From Bacillota bacterium (GTDB taxonomy: Bacteria; Bacillota; UBA994; UBA5500): DNA of 64,000 nucleotides. Each line of letters starts with the position of its first letter. The stretch's first letter is position 1. The position numbers and the translations under genes are program-made. The DNA is taken from assembly GCA_029781045.1 (NCBI GenBank), contig JAKOXL010000024.1:87210-151209 (forward strand). Reading direction: 5' to 3'. Positions 9,145 to 16,587 of the stretch are shown here, in pieces. The notes under the pieces were generated by a model. That model did not search any database. It was not told the DNA's origin and saw only the letters and a list, made by a program, of their open reading frames with translations.

Positions 9145-11003
9145 TAGGTCGTGTGCTGAGCAATCGCTACGAGCTTTTGGAGCGGGTTGGCGGCGGCGGC
9201 ATGGCCTTCGTTTACAAGGCCCGAGATGTGCGGCTCAACCGCATAGTGGCGGTTAAGATCCTGAGTCCACATTTTACTGGGGACGAGGATTTTGTGCGCA
9301 AGTTTAGGCGCGAAGCCCAGGCCGCAGCTAGTCTGTCCAGCCCCAATATTGTAGGTGTGTTTGATGTGGGGCAAGATGGTGATGTGCATTATATTGTGAT
9401 GGAGTTTCTCCACGGCAAAACCTTGAAACAGATCATCAATGAGAAGGGGCGTTTATCCGTACCCGAAGTTCTGCAGATAGGCAAGCAGATTGCAGAGGCC
9501 CTGCAAGTGGCCCACAAACATGGAGTAGTGCACAGAGACATTAAGCCTCACAACATCATGATAACTGCCGATGGGCATGTAAAGGTCACCGACTTCGGTA
9601 TCGCCCGCGCTGTCACTGGGTCGACGCTCACTGAGACGGGGGCAATGGTGGGCTCGGTTCATTATATTTCCCCAGAACAAGCCCGAGGTGGTATTGTGGG
9701 TGAGCTTTCGGATATCTACTCCTTGGGCGTGGTGCTATATGAAATGCTCACAGGGCAAGTACCCTTTGAAGGCGATACAATGTTTTCCATCGCTTTAAAA
9801 CATTTGCAGGAGAAGCCCCGTGCGGTAAGGGAGCTCAATCCCGGTGTGCCTGCAGCGGTTGAGCGTATTGTGCTAAAGGCTATGAGTAAAGACCAAGCCA
9901 GCCGCTATCAAACGGCCGACGAGCTGGCTGCCGATTTAAGGCGTCTCTTGCTGGCCAATGATCAGCACGTATCGTTGCAGGGACTGGTGGGAGAGTTGGA
10001 GCCGGTTGTACAAGACACGGAGGAACTAGAGAAAACACGGGGTGGAACTGTTAACGCTGCTAAAGAAGAAAACCCACCAGCGCCCCCCAAGCGACGCCGC
10101 AGGCCCTGGTGGCACTATTTGCTGCTGCTAGGAGGCTTGAGCCTTTTGTCGGCGGTGGTAGCTCTCTTTATCATTTTTAGGCCCGGTGCGATAGTAGAGG
10201 TCCCAAACGTGGTCGGTTATTCATTAACCGACGCCCAGCGCATTTTGGCCAATAATAAGTTGGGCTTCAGCGTTGGACTAGAACTCTATAGTGAGGAAGA
10301 ACCAAATGTGGTCTTAGATCAGGATATACCGGAAGGCCGTAAGGTCCGGGTAGGACGGGTAGTTACTCTTACCATTAGCAAGGGCCCCGAATATGCGGAT
10401 GTGCCGGATGTTACTGGTAAGCCTTTACGAGAAGCCCGGATTGAGCTTCAGAATGCTGGTTTTGAAGTGGGCGAACCGATCAATTACGTATACTCGGATG
10501 CACCGGAGGATACGGTGGTGAGCCAAAATCCGACAGGAAATACCCGTCTCAAACGTTCTACCCGCATAATGTTGACGGTTAGCCAAGGTCCGGAGCCCCA
10601 ACCCTTTACGATGCCTAGTTTGTTGGGGTTGTCAGTCACCGCAGCGCAGCAGCGTCTGAGTGAGCTACAACTGGTCTTAGGCGATATAAGTGGCCCTATG
10701 GATGGAATAGTTGTAAGTCAAACCCCTCCAGCCAACAGTCAAGTAGTGGCTGGGCAGGGGGTGTCCCTGCAGCTGGGACCCAGAGAAGTTACTGCCATCA
10801 TCTCCTATACGGTTCCCGAGAATAGCGAGGATAACAACCATAGGATTGAGATTCTGCGAGAGGATGTGAATGGTCTGGTTCTGCTGGAATCCCTGCGACT
10901 CAAACGCGGAGAAACGGTGCAGCGAACCATAAAGGGGGCCGGGTACTTACGAGTAATCGTCAAGGATGAAGGAGTGGTTGTGGTGGAAGAGGTGTATCCG
11001 TAA
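9141..11003 (+). CDS. pknB: membrane Ser/Thr kinase with three PASTA domains
   Basis: PrkC/PknB-type sensor kinase that monitors muropeptides or lipid II and, in spore formers, can take part in germination and growth control. Residues from GTG 9141: glycine loop 17-24, Lys39, HRD 131-133, DFG 151-153, a basic linker, one membrane helix around residues 325-345, then three extracellular PASTA repeats (starting near VPNVVGYS, VPDVTGKP and MPSLLGLS) and a short C-terminal tail. A TTG at 9126 is in frame, but GTG 9141 overlaps the stp stop and has a GGGGGTG site upstream. Confidence 0.95.
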   Translation: MIGRVLSNRYELLERVGGGGMAFVYKARDVRLNRIVAVKILSPHFTGDEDFVRKFRREAQAAASLSSPNIVGVFDVGQDGDVHYIVMEFLHGKTLKQIINEKGRLSVPEVLQIGKQIAEALQVAHKHGVVHRDIKPHNIMITADGHVKVTDFGIARAVTGSTLTETGAMVGSVHYISPEQARGGIVGELSDIYSLGVVLYEMLTGQVPFEGDTMFSIALKHLQEKPRAVRELNPGVPAAVERIVLKAMSKDQASRYQTADELAADLRRLLLANDQHVSLQGLVGELEPVVQDTEELEKTRGGTVNAAKEENPPAPPKRRRRPWWHYLLLLGGLSLLSAVVALFIIFRPGAIVEVPNVVGYSLTDAQRILANNKLGFSVGLELYSEEEPNVVLDQDIPEGRKVRVGRVVTLTISKGPEYADVPDVTGKPLREARIELQNAGFEVGEPINYVYSDAPEDTVVSQNPTGNTRLKRSTRIMLTVSQGPEPQPFTMPSLLGLSVTAAQQRLSELQLVLGDISGPMDGIVVSQTPPANSQVVAGQGVSLQLGPREVTAIISYTVPENSEDNNHRIEILREDVNGLVLLESLRLKRGETVQRTIKGAGYLRVIVKDEGVVVVEEVYP

Positions 11004-11884
11004 TCGAAGGCATTGTTATCAAGATACTGGCGGGTTACTATTTCGTACAGACAGATGCGGGTTTGGTGATGTGCCGGGCTCGGGGGCGCTTGCGTCAGGA
11101 AGATGTTAAACCCATTGTTGGTGACCGGGTTCGGTGTGAGCTCTTGAGCCCCGACACTGGAGTAGTAACGGAGATTCTTCCTCGACGTAACTCGCTCGAC
11201 CGGCCTTTGGTAGCCAATGTGGATCAAGTGCTGGTGATGGCAGCGGCCAGTGAGCCAACCCCCAATTTGGCCCTCATCGATCGCCTCTTGGTGACTGCTG
11301 AATACTTGGGGTTGAGGGCCGTGTTAGGGATTAACAAGGCAGATCTGGCGGTGGCCGATGAGGCCATGGATCTGCAAAAACTCTATCAGAGTATCGGCTA
11401 TCCCAGTTTCCTTTTCAGCCTGCGAACCAAAATGGGGTTGGCAGAGTTAAAAGCCCAGTTGGAGGGGCGGGTAACGGTGATGGCTGGCCAGTCGGGGGTA
11501 GGGAAATCCAGTCTGCTTAACACCTTGGTTGAGCGGCCAGTGGCAGAAACAGGAGAGGTAAGTCACCGTCGCGGCATGGGGCGGCACACCACCAAGCTTG
11601 TGGAGTTGTTGCCGTTACCTGCACCCATTGAGGGTTTCTTAGTAGATACGCCGGGGTTTAGCCGACTGCAACTGCCTGAGGGCTTGTTGGCAGCGGAACT
11701 GAGTTGGTACTTCCCGGAAATGAGGCCGTTTGCTGACTGCCGTTTTGGAAGTAGTTGTATGCACTTGGAGGAGCCTGGCTGTGGTATCAAGGAGGCACTG
11801 GCGTCGGGCCTTATCGCTCAGTCCCGTTATAACAGTTATCAGCAACTCTACGGAGAGTTATGGGAAAGGGAAAGGCGGTATTAA
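11000..11884 (+). CDS. rsgA: small ribosomal subunit biogenesis GTPase RsgA
   Basis: Circularly permuted GTPase that assists late 30S maturation. Motifs: OB-fold N-terminus (EGIVIKILAGYYFVQTDAG), G4 INKAD, G1 GQSGVGKSSLLN, G3 DTPGF, and the C-terminal Cys/His zinc site (CRFGSSC, HLEEPGC). Family alignment requires the protein to begin at about base 11000, but the codon there is GTA, next to ATC; no ATG, GTG or TTG exists in frame between the upstream stop at 10967 and ATG 11063, which would delete much of the first OB strands. AGAGGTG at 10988-10994 would serve a start here. GTA as start is inference; 294 residues match the family. Confidence 0.85.
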   Translation, partial: VIEGIVIKILAGYYFVQTDAGLVMCRARGRLRQEDVKPIVGDRVRCELLSPDTGVVTEILPRRNSLDRPLVANVDQVLVMAAASEPTPNLALIDRLLVTAEYLGLRAVLGINKADLAVADEAMDLQKLYQSIGYPSFLFSLRTKMGLAELKAQLEGRVTVMAGQSGVGKSSLLNTLVERPVAETGEVSHRRGMGRHTTKLVELLPLPAPIEGFLVDTPGFSRLQLPEGLLAAELSWYFPEMRPFADCRFGSSCMHLEEPGCGIKEALASGLIAQSRYNSYQQLYGELWERERRY

Positions 11885-11886
11885 TT

Positions 11887-12540
11887 ATGCTAGAGATTGC
11901 CCCTTCTTTGTTGGCCGCCGATTGGCTCAACCTGCGCGGTTCCATTGTTCTGGCAGAAGAAGCCGGTGCCGATTGGTTGCATGTGGATGTGATGGATGGC
12001 CATTTTGTGCCTAATCTATCGATGGGCCCCGATGTGGCCCGAGCTGTTGTGCAAGCCAGCCATTTGCCAGTAGAAGTGCACCTGATGGTAGAGGAGCCTG
12101 AGCGGCATTTGGAAAGCTTTTTGGCCACTAAACCGCGAGCTATTAGTGTACACGCGGAGAGCAGCCATCACTTGCATCTTCTAGTGCAACACATTAAAGC
12201 GGCTGGTTGTCAAGCCGGCATTGCTCTTAATCCTGCCACCCCTTGGGAGAGCATTCTGCCACTCATGCCGGATTTGGACTATGTCCTAGTGATGACGGTG
12301 AATCCCGGTTTTGGTGGTCAGCCCTTTATCAGTAGCATGTTACCCAAGATCGCTTCTTTGCGCCAATACTTGCAAGCGTCTGAGCAGAACTTACCTATTT
12401 GGGTAGATGGTGGTGTGGGATTAGGGAATGTCTCCCAACTCAAAGAGGCGGGGGCCAGCGTGTTGGTTACCGGCTCTGCCTTCTTCAAAGCCGAGGATAA
12501 ACGAGAATTTATCCGTCAAATGAAGGCTGCTAGTCATTAG
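11887..12540 (+). CDS. rpe: ribulose-phosphate 3-epimerase
   Basis: Interconverts ribulose 5-phosphate and xylulose 5-phosphate in the pentose phosphate pathway. TIM-barrel signatures: IAPSLLAADW at the N-terminus, HVDVMDGHFVPNLSMGPD, LMVEEPE, VMTVNPGFGGQ and VDGGVG. I take ATG 11887, which gives the canonical MLEIAPSLLAAD start and 217 residues; an in-frame ATG at 11860 lies inside rsgA and adds unconserved residues. Follows rsgA as in B. subtilis. Confidence 0.96.
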   Translation: MLEIAPSLLAADWLNLRGSIVLAEEAGADWLHVDVMDGHFVPNLSMGPDVARAVVQASHLPVEVHLMVEEPERHLESFLATKPRAISVHAESSHHLHLLVQHIKAAGCQAGIALNPATPWESILPLMPDLDYVLVMTVNPGFGGQPFISSMLPKIASLRQYLQASEQNLPIWVDGGVGLGNVSQLKEAGASVLVTGSAFFKAEDKREFIRQMKAASH

Positions 12541-12563
12541 GACAAATCCCCTCGCCGTATAAT
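12533..12563 (+). promoter_or_regulatory. candidate promoter for the small membrane gene and spoVM (sigma-E-like or sigma-A-like)
   Basis: TATAAT at 12558-12563 lies 20 bases before the small ORF at 12584. There is no good TTGACA at the sigma-A distance, but GTCATTAG (12533-12540), 15 bases, then CGTATAAT resembles a sigma-E promoter (consensus roughly GTCATATT, 13-15 bases, CATACAAT). spoVM is sigma-E controlled in B. subtilis. The match is partial. Confidence 0.4.
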
Positions 12564-12583
12564 GGATTGAGGGGGTGGCTAGC

Positions 12584-12760
12584 ATGCGCCGACCTCTGAT
12601 TTCAAGGCGTGGGCGCCGAGATGATGGCAGGCTAGTGGTTGGTTGGTTACTAGTCTTGGGCGGGGTGTTGATTCTGGCAAAAGTGCTGCCCCCTTGGGCT
12701 CTCTGGGGGGTGGCCGCAGTGTTCTGCATTACCCTGGGCCTGTTGCTGTTGTTTGGGTGA
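12584..12760 (+). CDS. small two-helix membrane protein upstream of spoVM
   Basis: Encodes 58 residues with a basic N-terminus (MRRPLISRRGRR) and two hydrophobic stretches (about residues 20-36 and 39-57) separated by a Pro-Pro turn. I recognise no family. ATG 12584 follows GAGGGGG with 8-base spacing; an in-frame GTG at 12575 overlaps that site and is less likely. It sits between rpe and spoVM, the position held by thiN (yloS) in B. subtilis, but shows no resemblance to ThiN. Because only 35 bases separate it from spoVM and no terminator intervenes, the two are probably co-transcribed, suggesting a sporulation role. That role is inference. Confidence 0.7.
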   Translation: MRRPLISRRGRRDDGRLVVGWLLVLGGVLILAKVLPPWALWGVAAVFCITLGLLLLFG

Positions 12761-12795
12761 TCCCGTTAGCATCCTGAAAAGAGGGGGGCTGGGAA

Positions 12796-12867
12796 TTGCG
12801 TTTCTATGTGTTTAGAGTTCCCCGGCTACTTCGAGGCATTATCCGCTTATTCATTCGTAACAGATAG
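12796..12867 (+). CDS. spoVM: stage V sporulation protein SpoVM
   Basis: A 23-codon gene beginning at TTG, 7 bases after GAGGGGGG. The peptide opens MRFYVFRVPRLLRGIIR, closely matching B. subtilis SpoVM (MKFYTIKLPKFLGGIVR): Phe3, Tyr4, Pro9, Gly14, Ile15 and Arg17 are shared, and Pro9 is the residue known to matter for curvature-dependent localisation. SpoVM is an amphipathic helix that marks the convex forespore membrane and anchors SpoIVA for coat and cortex assembly. Position between rpe and rpmB is the same as in B. subtilis. The last residues (LFIRNR) are slightly shorter than in Bacillus. Confidence 0.92.
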   Translation: MRFYVFRVPRLLRGIIRLFIRNR

Positions 12868-12872
12868 GCAGC

Positions 12873-12901
12873 AAAAAAGCACTGGACTTTCCAGTGCTTT
12901 T
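12873..12901. terminator. bidirectional terminator between spoVM and rpmB
   Basis: Stem AGCACTGG/CCAGTGCT with a 5-base loop, flanked by an A run on one side and a T run on the other, so it can stop transcription from both convergent sides: the rpe-spoVM direction and rpmB. Confidence 0.85.
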
Positions 12902-12912
12902 AGCCTGTTATC

Positions 12913-13104
12913 CTAAACGGCACGCGTGATTCTGCCCGAGCGGATGCAGGTTGTGCACACGTTCTTACGGACAATGGTACCGTTAATATTGATGCGGATC
13001 TTCTGGATATTGGGTGACCAAACCCTTTTGACCCGGTTATCGGATCTAGTAATTCTATGACCAACAGAGCGGGACTTGCCGCAAATATCGCACCTCGAAC
13101 TCAT
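12913..13104 (-). CDS. rpmB: 50S ribosomal protein L28
   Basis: A 63-residue L28, a component of the large ribosomal subunit. It reads CDICGKSRSVGHRITRSDNR, with VCTTC near the C-terminus; the two CxxC pairs indicate the zinc-binding (C+) form. Start at the ATG behind AAGGAGG on the minus strand; a longer in-frame extension up to 13188 lacks conservation and overlaps the promoter. Single gene, transcribed against its neighbours, as in many Bacillota. Confidence 0.96.
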   Translation of the reverse strand: MSSRCDICGKSRSVGHRITRSDNRVKRVWSPNIQKIRININGTIVRKNVCTTCIRSGRITRAV

Positions 13105-13128
13105 GAGCGCACCTCCTTTTACCTTGAC

Positions 13129-13157
13129 ATTGTACCATGCATGGCGAATACTGACAA
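13129..13157 (-). promoter_or_regulatory. sigma-A promoter of rpmB
   Basis: On the minus strand TTGTCA, 17 bases, TACAAT, five of six matches in each box at ideal spacing, about 25 bases upstream of the rpmB start codon. It also rules out the longer rpmB start. Confidence 0.8.
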
Positions 13158-13202
13158 GCGGCTGTAGCCAGTCGGACAAGTTCTTCATCTTTTGCTCGAC
13201 TA

Positions 13203-13211
13203 TGCTATAAT
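13203..13211 (+). promoter_or_regulatory. extended -10 promoter of asp23-fakA
   Basis: TGCTATAAT, a perfect -10 hexamer with the TGn extension, 73 bases before the asp23 ATG. No convincing -35 box is seen, as is typical of extended -10 promoters. Arranged divergently with the rpmB promoter. Confidence 0.65.
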
Positions 13212-13284
13212 AGAGAGACTCATAATTCGTGAGGCTACCTACTGTGTGTAGATGTTTATGCTAACAACCATAGGGGGGGTATAG

Positions 13285-13650
13285 ATGACCCAGGTCATTA
13301 TCAATGAACACGGGAAGATTATAGTCTCCGAGGAGACCATTGCAACCATAGCCGGTGCAGCTGCGCTGGAAAGCTATGGTCTAGTGGGTATGTGCTCCCG
13401 TAGCCGATTGAAGGACAATATTGTGGAGTTGCTGGGTAAGGAGAATCTGGCGCGGGGTGTGGAGATCACTGTCAGCAACGATAGGATTATCATCGACCTA
13501 TACATTATTGTAAGTTGGGGTACCAAAATATCTGAAGTAGCGCAGAACGTCATGGAGACCGTAAAGTATGCGGTTGAAAATCAGGTTGGCTTGCAGGTTG
13601 AGAAGGTTAATGTCAACGTGCAAGGAGTGCGTGTCAGTCAGGTTAAGTAG
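13285..13650 (+). CDS. Asp23/Gls24 family envelope stress protein (YloU)
   Basis: A 121-residue member of the Asp23/Gls24 (DUF322) family; in Staphylococcus the founding member is a membrane-associated stress protein. The conserved core GKIIVSEETIATIAGAAALE begins near residue 9, and the family VEKVNVNVQGVRV end is present. Precedes fakA by 17 bases, the usual yloU-yloV arrangement. Exact role is unknown; it may relate to membrane or fatty-acid metabolism through fakA. Confidence 0.92.
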   Translation: MTQVIINEHGKIIVSEETIATIAGAAALESYGLVGMCSRSRLKDNIVELLGKENLARGVEITVSNDRIIIDLYIIVSWGTKISEVAQNVMETVKYAVENQVGLQVEKVNVNVQGVRVSQVK

Positions 13651-13667
13651 GGAGGTTCTTTGGGCCT

Positions 13668-15290
13668 ATGAAGATAATAAAGGCTGATTTGTTCAAGCAG
13701 ATGCTTCTCATGGGCGCGCATTATCTGGAGCGAAATCGGGCTGCAGTCGATGCCCTTAATGTTTTTCCAGTTCCCGATGGGGATACGGGCACCAACATGA
13801 ATCTGACCTTGCAGGCGGTTGTGAAGGCGGTAAGCCAAGTGAACGAACCTCATGTGGGTAAACTGGCGGCTGCCAGTGCCACTGGTTCGCTGATGGGTGC
13901 TCGTGGTAACTCTGGTGTCATTCTATCGCAGCTTTTCCGCGGTTTCGGGCGCCACTTGCAAGACATGGCTGAGATTTCAGCCCTCGATCTGGCACAAGCC
14001 CTGGTAACCGGCAGCGAAACCGTCTATAAAGCGGTACGCAAACCAGTGGAAGGCACCATGTTAACTGTGATGAGAGAAGCATCTCATGCGGCTGCAAAGG
14101 CGGCTAGCAAGAAGAATGAATTATTGCCTACACTCCGAGCGCTTATCGACCAAGCCGAGTCTACTCTAGCGAAGACACCGGAGATGTTACCTGTGCTAAA
14201 GCAGGCGGGAGTTGTTGATGCTGGAGGGCAAGGTCTGCTCTACATCTTTAAGGGCTGGCTAGCCGCCGCCAGCGGCGAAGTAGCTGAGGAAGTTTCAAGT
14301 CAGCCGGTGGTGGAATCGGCGCTGCCGATTCAGCCTTCGATTGCCGGTGCTGAGGACATTGCGTTCGGCTACTGTACGGAATTCTTGATTCGCTCTCCTC
14401 GTGTCAGTGAGGAGAAGTTACAGCAAGAGCTAGAACCGTTGGGTGATTCCCTATTGGTAGTTGGCGATGCCAGCATAATTAAGGTCCACATACACACCAA
14501 TGATCCAGGGCAAGCTTTGCAGATCGGTTTAGCCTATGGTGAGCTTAGTGGCATAAAGATAGACAACATGCGGGAGCAGCACACGGAACTGCATTTTCAT
14601 GATGCGGTAGTCATGCCAGTAGAGCCTCTTAAACCTGTGGGTGTAATAGCTGTGGCCTGCGGTGACGGGATGGCCGAGATTTTTAGCAGTCTAGGCGTAG
14701 ATGCAGTGGTCACCGGTGGGCAGACCATGAATCCCAGCACCGAGGATCTGGCAACGGCTGCAACCCGGGTGCGGGCGGAACAGATAGTGATCTTGCCCAA
14801 TAACAAGAATATCATCATGGCAGCAGAGCAGGTAGCAGAAGTGATCGATAAGCCGGTGCATGTGGTGCCTACCCGCAGTTTGCCTCAGGGGTTAAGCGCC
14901 CTTATGTCTTATGATGCGGAAGCCACCGATGTGGACGCCATGGTGGCCCGCATGGCGAAGAGTATGACGCAAGTAAAGAGCGGTCAGGTAACCGTTGCGG
15001 TGCGCGACCACAATGGTAACGCGGGTAAAATCAAAGAGGGTGACTTTATCGGCATTCTGGAAGACGAAATCGTGGTCTTCGGCGATCAGTTGGAACAGGT
15101 GACCTCTGATTTGGTTGAGGCCATGGTCGATGAAGATGCAGGGTTGTTAAGTCTGTTCTTCGGGGAAGATGTGAGCGAAGAAGAGGCACAGGCGATTACT
15201 GACCGATTGGCTGCGGCTTTCCCTGACCTTGAAGTGGAGCTGAGAGGTGGGGGGCAACCCATTTACCACTTCATCATTGCAGTTGAATGA
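13668..15290 (+). CDS. fakA: fatty acid kinase catalytic subunit FakA (YloV, DAK2/DegV-like)
   Basis: Phosphorylates fatty acids that are bound to a FakB (DegV-type) carrier, giving acyl-phosphate for PlsX or PlsY. N-terminal DhaL kinase domain with VPDGDTGTNM (metal/ATP-binding aspartates near residues 36-40) and GARGNSGVILSQ near residue 76; C-terminal half is the DegV-like domain. The 540-residue length matches. A likely FakB partner, degV, lies at 22407 and plsX at 21401. recG, often next in Bacillota, is missing here. Confidence 0.94.
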   Translation: MKIIKADLFKQMLLMGAHYLERNRAAVDALNVFPVPDGDTGTNMNLTLQAVVKAVSQVNEPHVGKLAAASATGSLMGARGNSGVILSQLFRGFGRHLQDMAEISALDLAQALVTGSETVYKAVRKPVEGTMLTVMREASHAAAKAASKKNELLPTLRALIDQAESTLAKTPEMLPVLKQAGVVDAGGQGLLYIFKGWLAAASGEVAEEVSSQPVVESALPIQPSIAGAEDIAFGYCTEFLIRSPRVSEEKLQQELEPLGDSLLVVGDASIIKVHIHTNDPGQALQIGLAYGELSGIKIDNMREQHTELHFHDAVVMPVEPLKPVGVIAVACGDGMAEIFSSLGVDAVVTGGQTMNPSTEDLATAATRVRAEQIVILPNNKNIIMAAEQVAEVIDKPVHVVPTRSLPQGLSALMSYDAEATDVDAMVARMAKSMTQVKSGQVTVAVRDHNGNAGKIKEGDFIGILEDEIVVFGDQLEQVTSDLVEAMVDEDAGLLSLFFGEDVSEEEAQAITDRLAAAFPDLEVELRGGGQPIYHFIIAVE

Positions 15291-15295
15291 TAAAA

Positions 15296-15339
15296 AAGGC
15301 GTGGTTCGGCACAGTGCATAACGTGCTGGGCTACGCCTT
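15296..15339 (+). terminator. long imperfect hairpin after fakA
   Basis: Outer 9-bp stem AAGGCGTGG/CTACGCCTT (one G-T pair) and inner 6-bp stem CGGCAC/GTGCTG with a 10-base loop, six bases after the fakA stop. The 3' side lacks a T run, so it may slow or end transcription only partly, or act as an mRNA 3'-end structure. Confidence 0.55.
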
Positions 15340-15402
15340 AATTCATGAAAAAGCTGGTGGCAAGGCCACCAGTTGGGAGAGGAGAAACCGGAGGAAGAGC
15401 TT

Positions 15403-15516
15403 ATGGGGAAATGTTGTTGCTTCCATCCCTATTATGGCTTCCTGCAACAGGACATATACATGAGGGGCAAGTTTTTTGGCAGTTTTGTGCGCAGCAGTGT
15501 ACAATGGGTGTGGTGA
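15403..15516 (+). CDS. possible 37-residue Cys/Tyr-rich small protein
   Basis: ATG 15403 follows GGAGG with 8-base spacing and opens 37 codons starting MGKCCCFHPYYGFLQQD and ending SVQWVW. I recognise no family. It lies in the 231-base gap between fakA and rsmD, and a 7-bp hairpin (CTGGTGG/CCACCAG, 15354-15371) precedes its ribosome-binding site. The rsmD promoter candidate overlaps its 3' end. It could equally be chance; short length and absence of homology keep this low. Confidence 0.25.
   Translation: MGKCCCFHPYYGFLQQDIYMRGKFFGSFVRSSVQWVW
15476..15505 (+). promoter_or_regulatory. candidate sigma-A promoter of rsmD-coaD
   Basis: TTGGCA, 18 bases, TACAAT, five of six matches in each box, 17 bases upstream of the rsmD start. 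Start-site distance would give a very short leader. Confidence 0.55.
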
Positions 15517-15521
15517 TGTGT

Positions 15522-16118
15522 ATGCGAGTGATCGCCGGCAAAGCGAAGGGGCGAAAGCTGGTAGCACCCAGGGGTTTCAGCGTTCGCCCTACAAGTGACA
15601 AGGTGAAGGGAGCAGTATTCAATGTGCTGGCTCAGTATGGTCCCATAGATAGCTTCTTGGATTTGTTTGCAGGTAGTGGGGCCATGGGGATCGAAGCCTG
15701 GAGTCGAGGTGCTACGAAGGTTGTTTTTGTGGAAAAGGATCGCATTGCCCAACGGGCGTTGCGGACCAACTTGGAGACAGTGGGCCTATCTGATGCCACT
15801 GTATTGCCTGTAGATTGGCAGGTAGCTTTACGGAGGCTGGATAACCAGAGTTTTGCTGTGATTTATGCGGATCCACCGTTTTATGCCGGTTTGTACCCTC
15901 TGATATTAACAGAGATTGGGAAGAGCAGATTACTGGGCGCTAGGGGAATCCTTTGTCTAGAGCATCCGCAACGGTTGGAGCTGGATATTGGCGATGAATG
16001 GGAGTTGCTCAAGACTAAGAGCTATGGTGATACGGCAGTAACTTACTTGACACCTGGCGCCTTTGGAACTAAAGGAGGCGATGAAGATGAACAAAGCGGT
16101 TTATCCGGGGAGTTTTGA
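15522..16118 (+). CDS. rsmD: 16S rRNA (guanine(966)-N(2))-methyltransferase RsmD
   Basis: SAM-dependent methyltransferase for G966 of 16S rRNA. Starts at the canonical [13 protein letters not shown]; the SAM motif is [14 protein letters not shown], and the catalytic motif is DPPF (in [11 protein letters not shown]). The frame is open upstream to 15345 but those residues are not family-like and contain the promoter. 198 residues. Its 3' end overlaps the coaD start by 32 bases in another frame, so the pair is translationally linked. Confidence 0.95.
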   Translation: MRVIAGKAKGRKLVAPRGFSVRPTSDKVKGAVFNVLAQYGPIDSFLDLFAGSGAMGIEAWSRGATKVVFVEKDRIAQRALRTNLETVGLSDATVLPVDWQVALRRLDNQSFAVIYADPPFYAGLYPLILTEIGKSRLLGARGILCLEHPQRLELDIGDEWELLKTKSYGDTAVTYLTPGAFGTKGGDEDEQSGLSGEF

Positions 16119-16587
16119 TCCCGTCACATATGGCCATCTGGATATAATTGAACGGGCAGCCGCTGTGTTCGATGAAGTCAACGTGGCCGTAGTTGTTAAC
16201 CCAAGTAAAAACCCGCTCTTTTCCTTGTCCGAGCGGGTGGAGCTTATCCGTATGTGTACTCAACACTTGCCCAACGTGACCGTCAGTCAATTTGAGGGCT
16301 TGCTTGTCAACTATGTGGAAAGACAAGGGGCTAGGGTTATTATCAAGGGGCTAAGGGCCATATCCGATTTCGAATATGAGTTTCAGATGGCTCTCATGAA
16401 CAGAAAACAGAACCCACGAATCGAAACCCTGTTCATGATGACCAGTGGCAAATACTCCTATCTCAGCTCCAGTCTGGTCAAGGAAGTTCTAAGGCTGGGT
16501 GGATGCGTGCGCGATCTGGTACCACCCATTGTGGAGAAACGGATGCGCCGGTCCTTAGGCCTTCCGTCGGAAGACAGCGAAGCGTAG
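16087..16587 (+). CDS. coaD: phosphopantetheine adenylyltransferase
   Basis: Fourth step of coenzyme A synthesis: transfers AMP to 4'-phosphopantetheine. Nucleotidyltransferase signature [12 protein letters not shown] (T14-x-G-H17) and the second-site motif [11 protein letters not shown] are intact. I take the ATG giving [12 protein letters not shown], 8 bases after AGGAGG; earlier in-frame ATGs are too close to that site. 166 residues. Its last 33 bases overlap the end of ylbJ on the opposite strand. Confidence 0.96.
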   Translation: MNKAVYPGSFDPVTYGHLDIIERAAAVFDEVNVAVVVNPSKNPLFSLSERVELIRMCTQHLPNVTVSQFEGLLVNYVERQGARVIIKGLRAISDFEYEFQMALMNRKQNPRIETLFMMTSGKYSYLSSSLVKEVLRLGGCVRDLVPPIVEKRMRRSLGLPSEDSEA

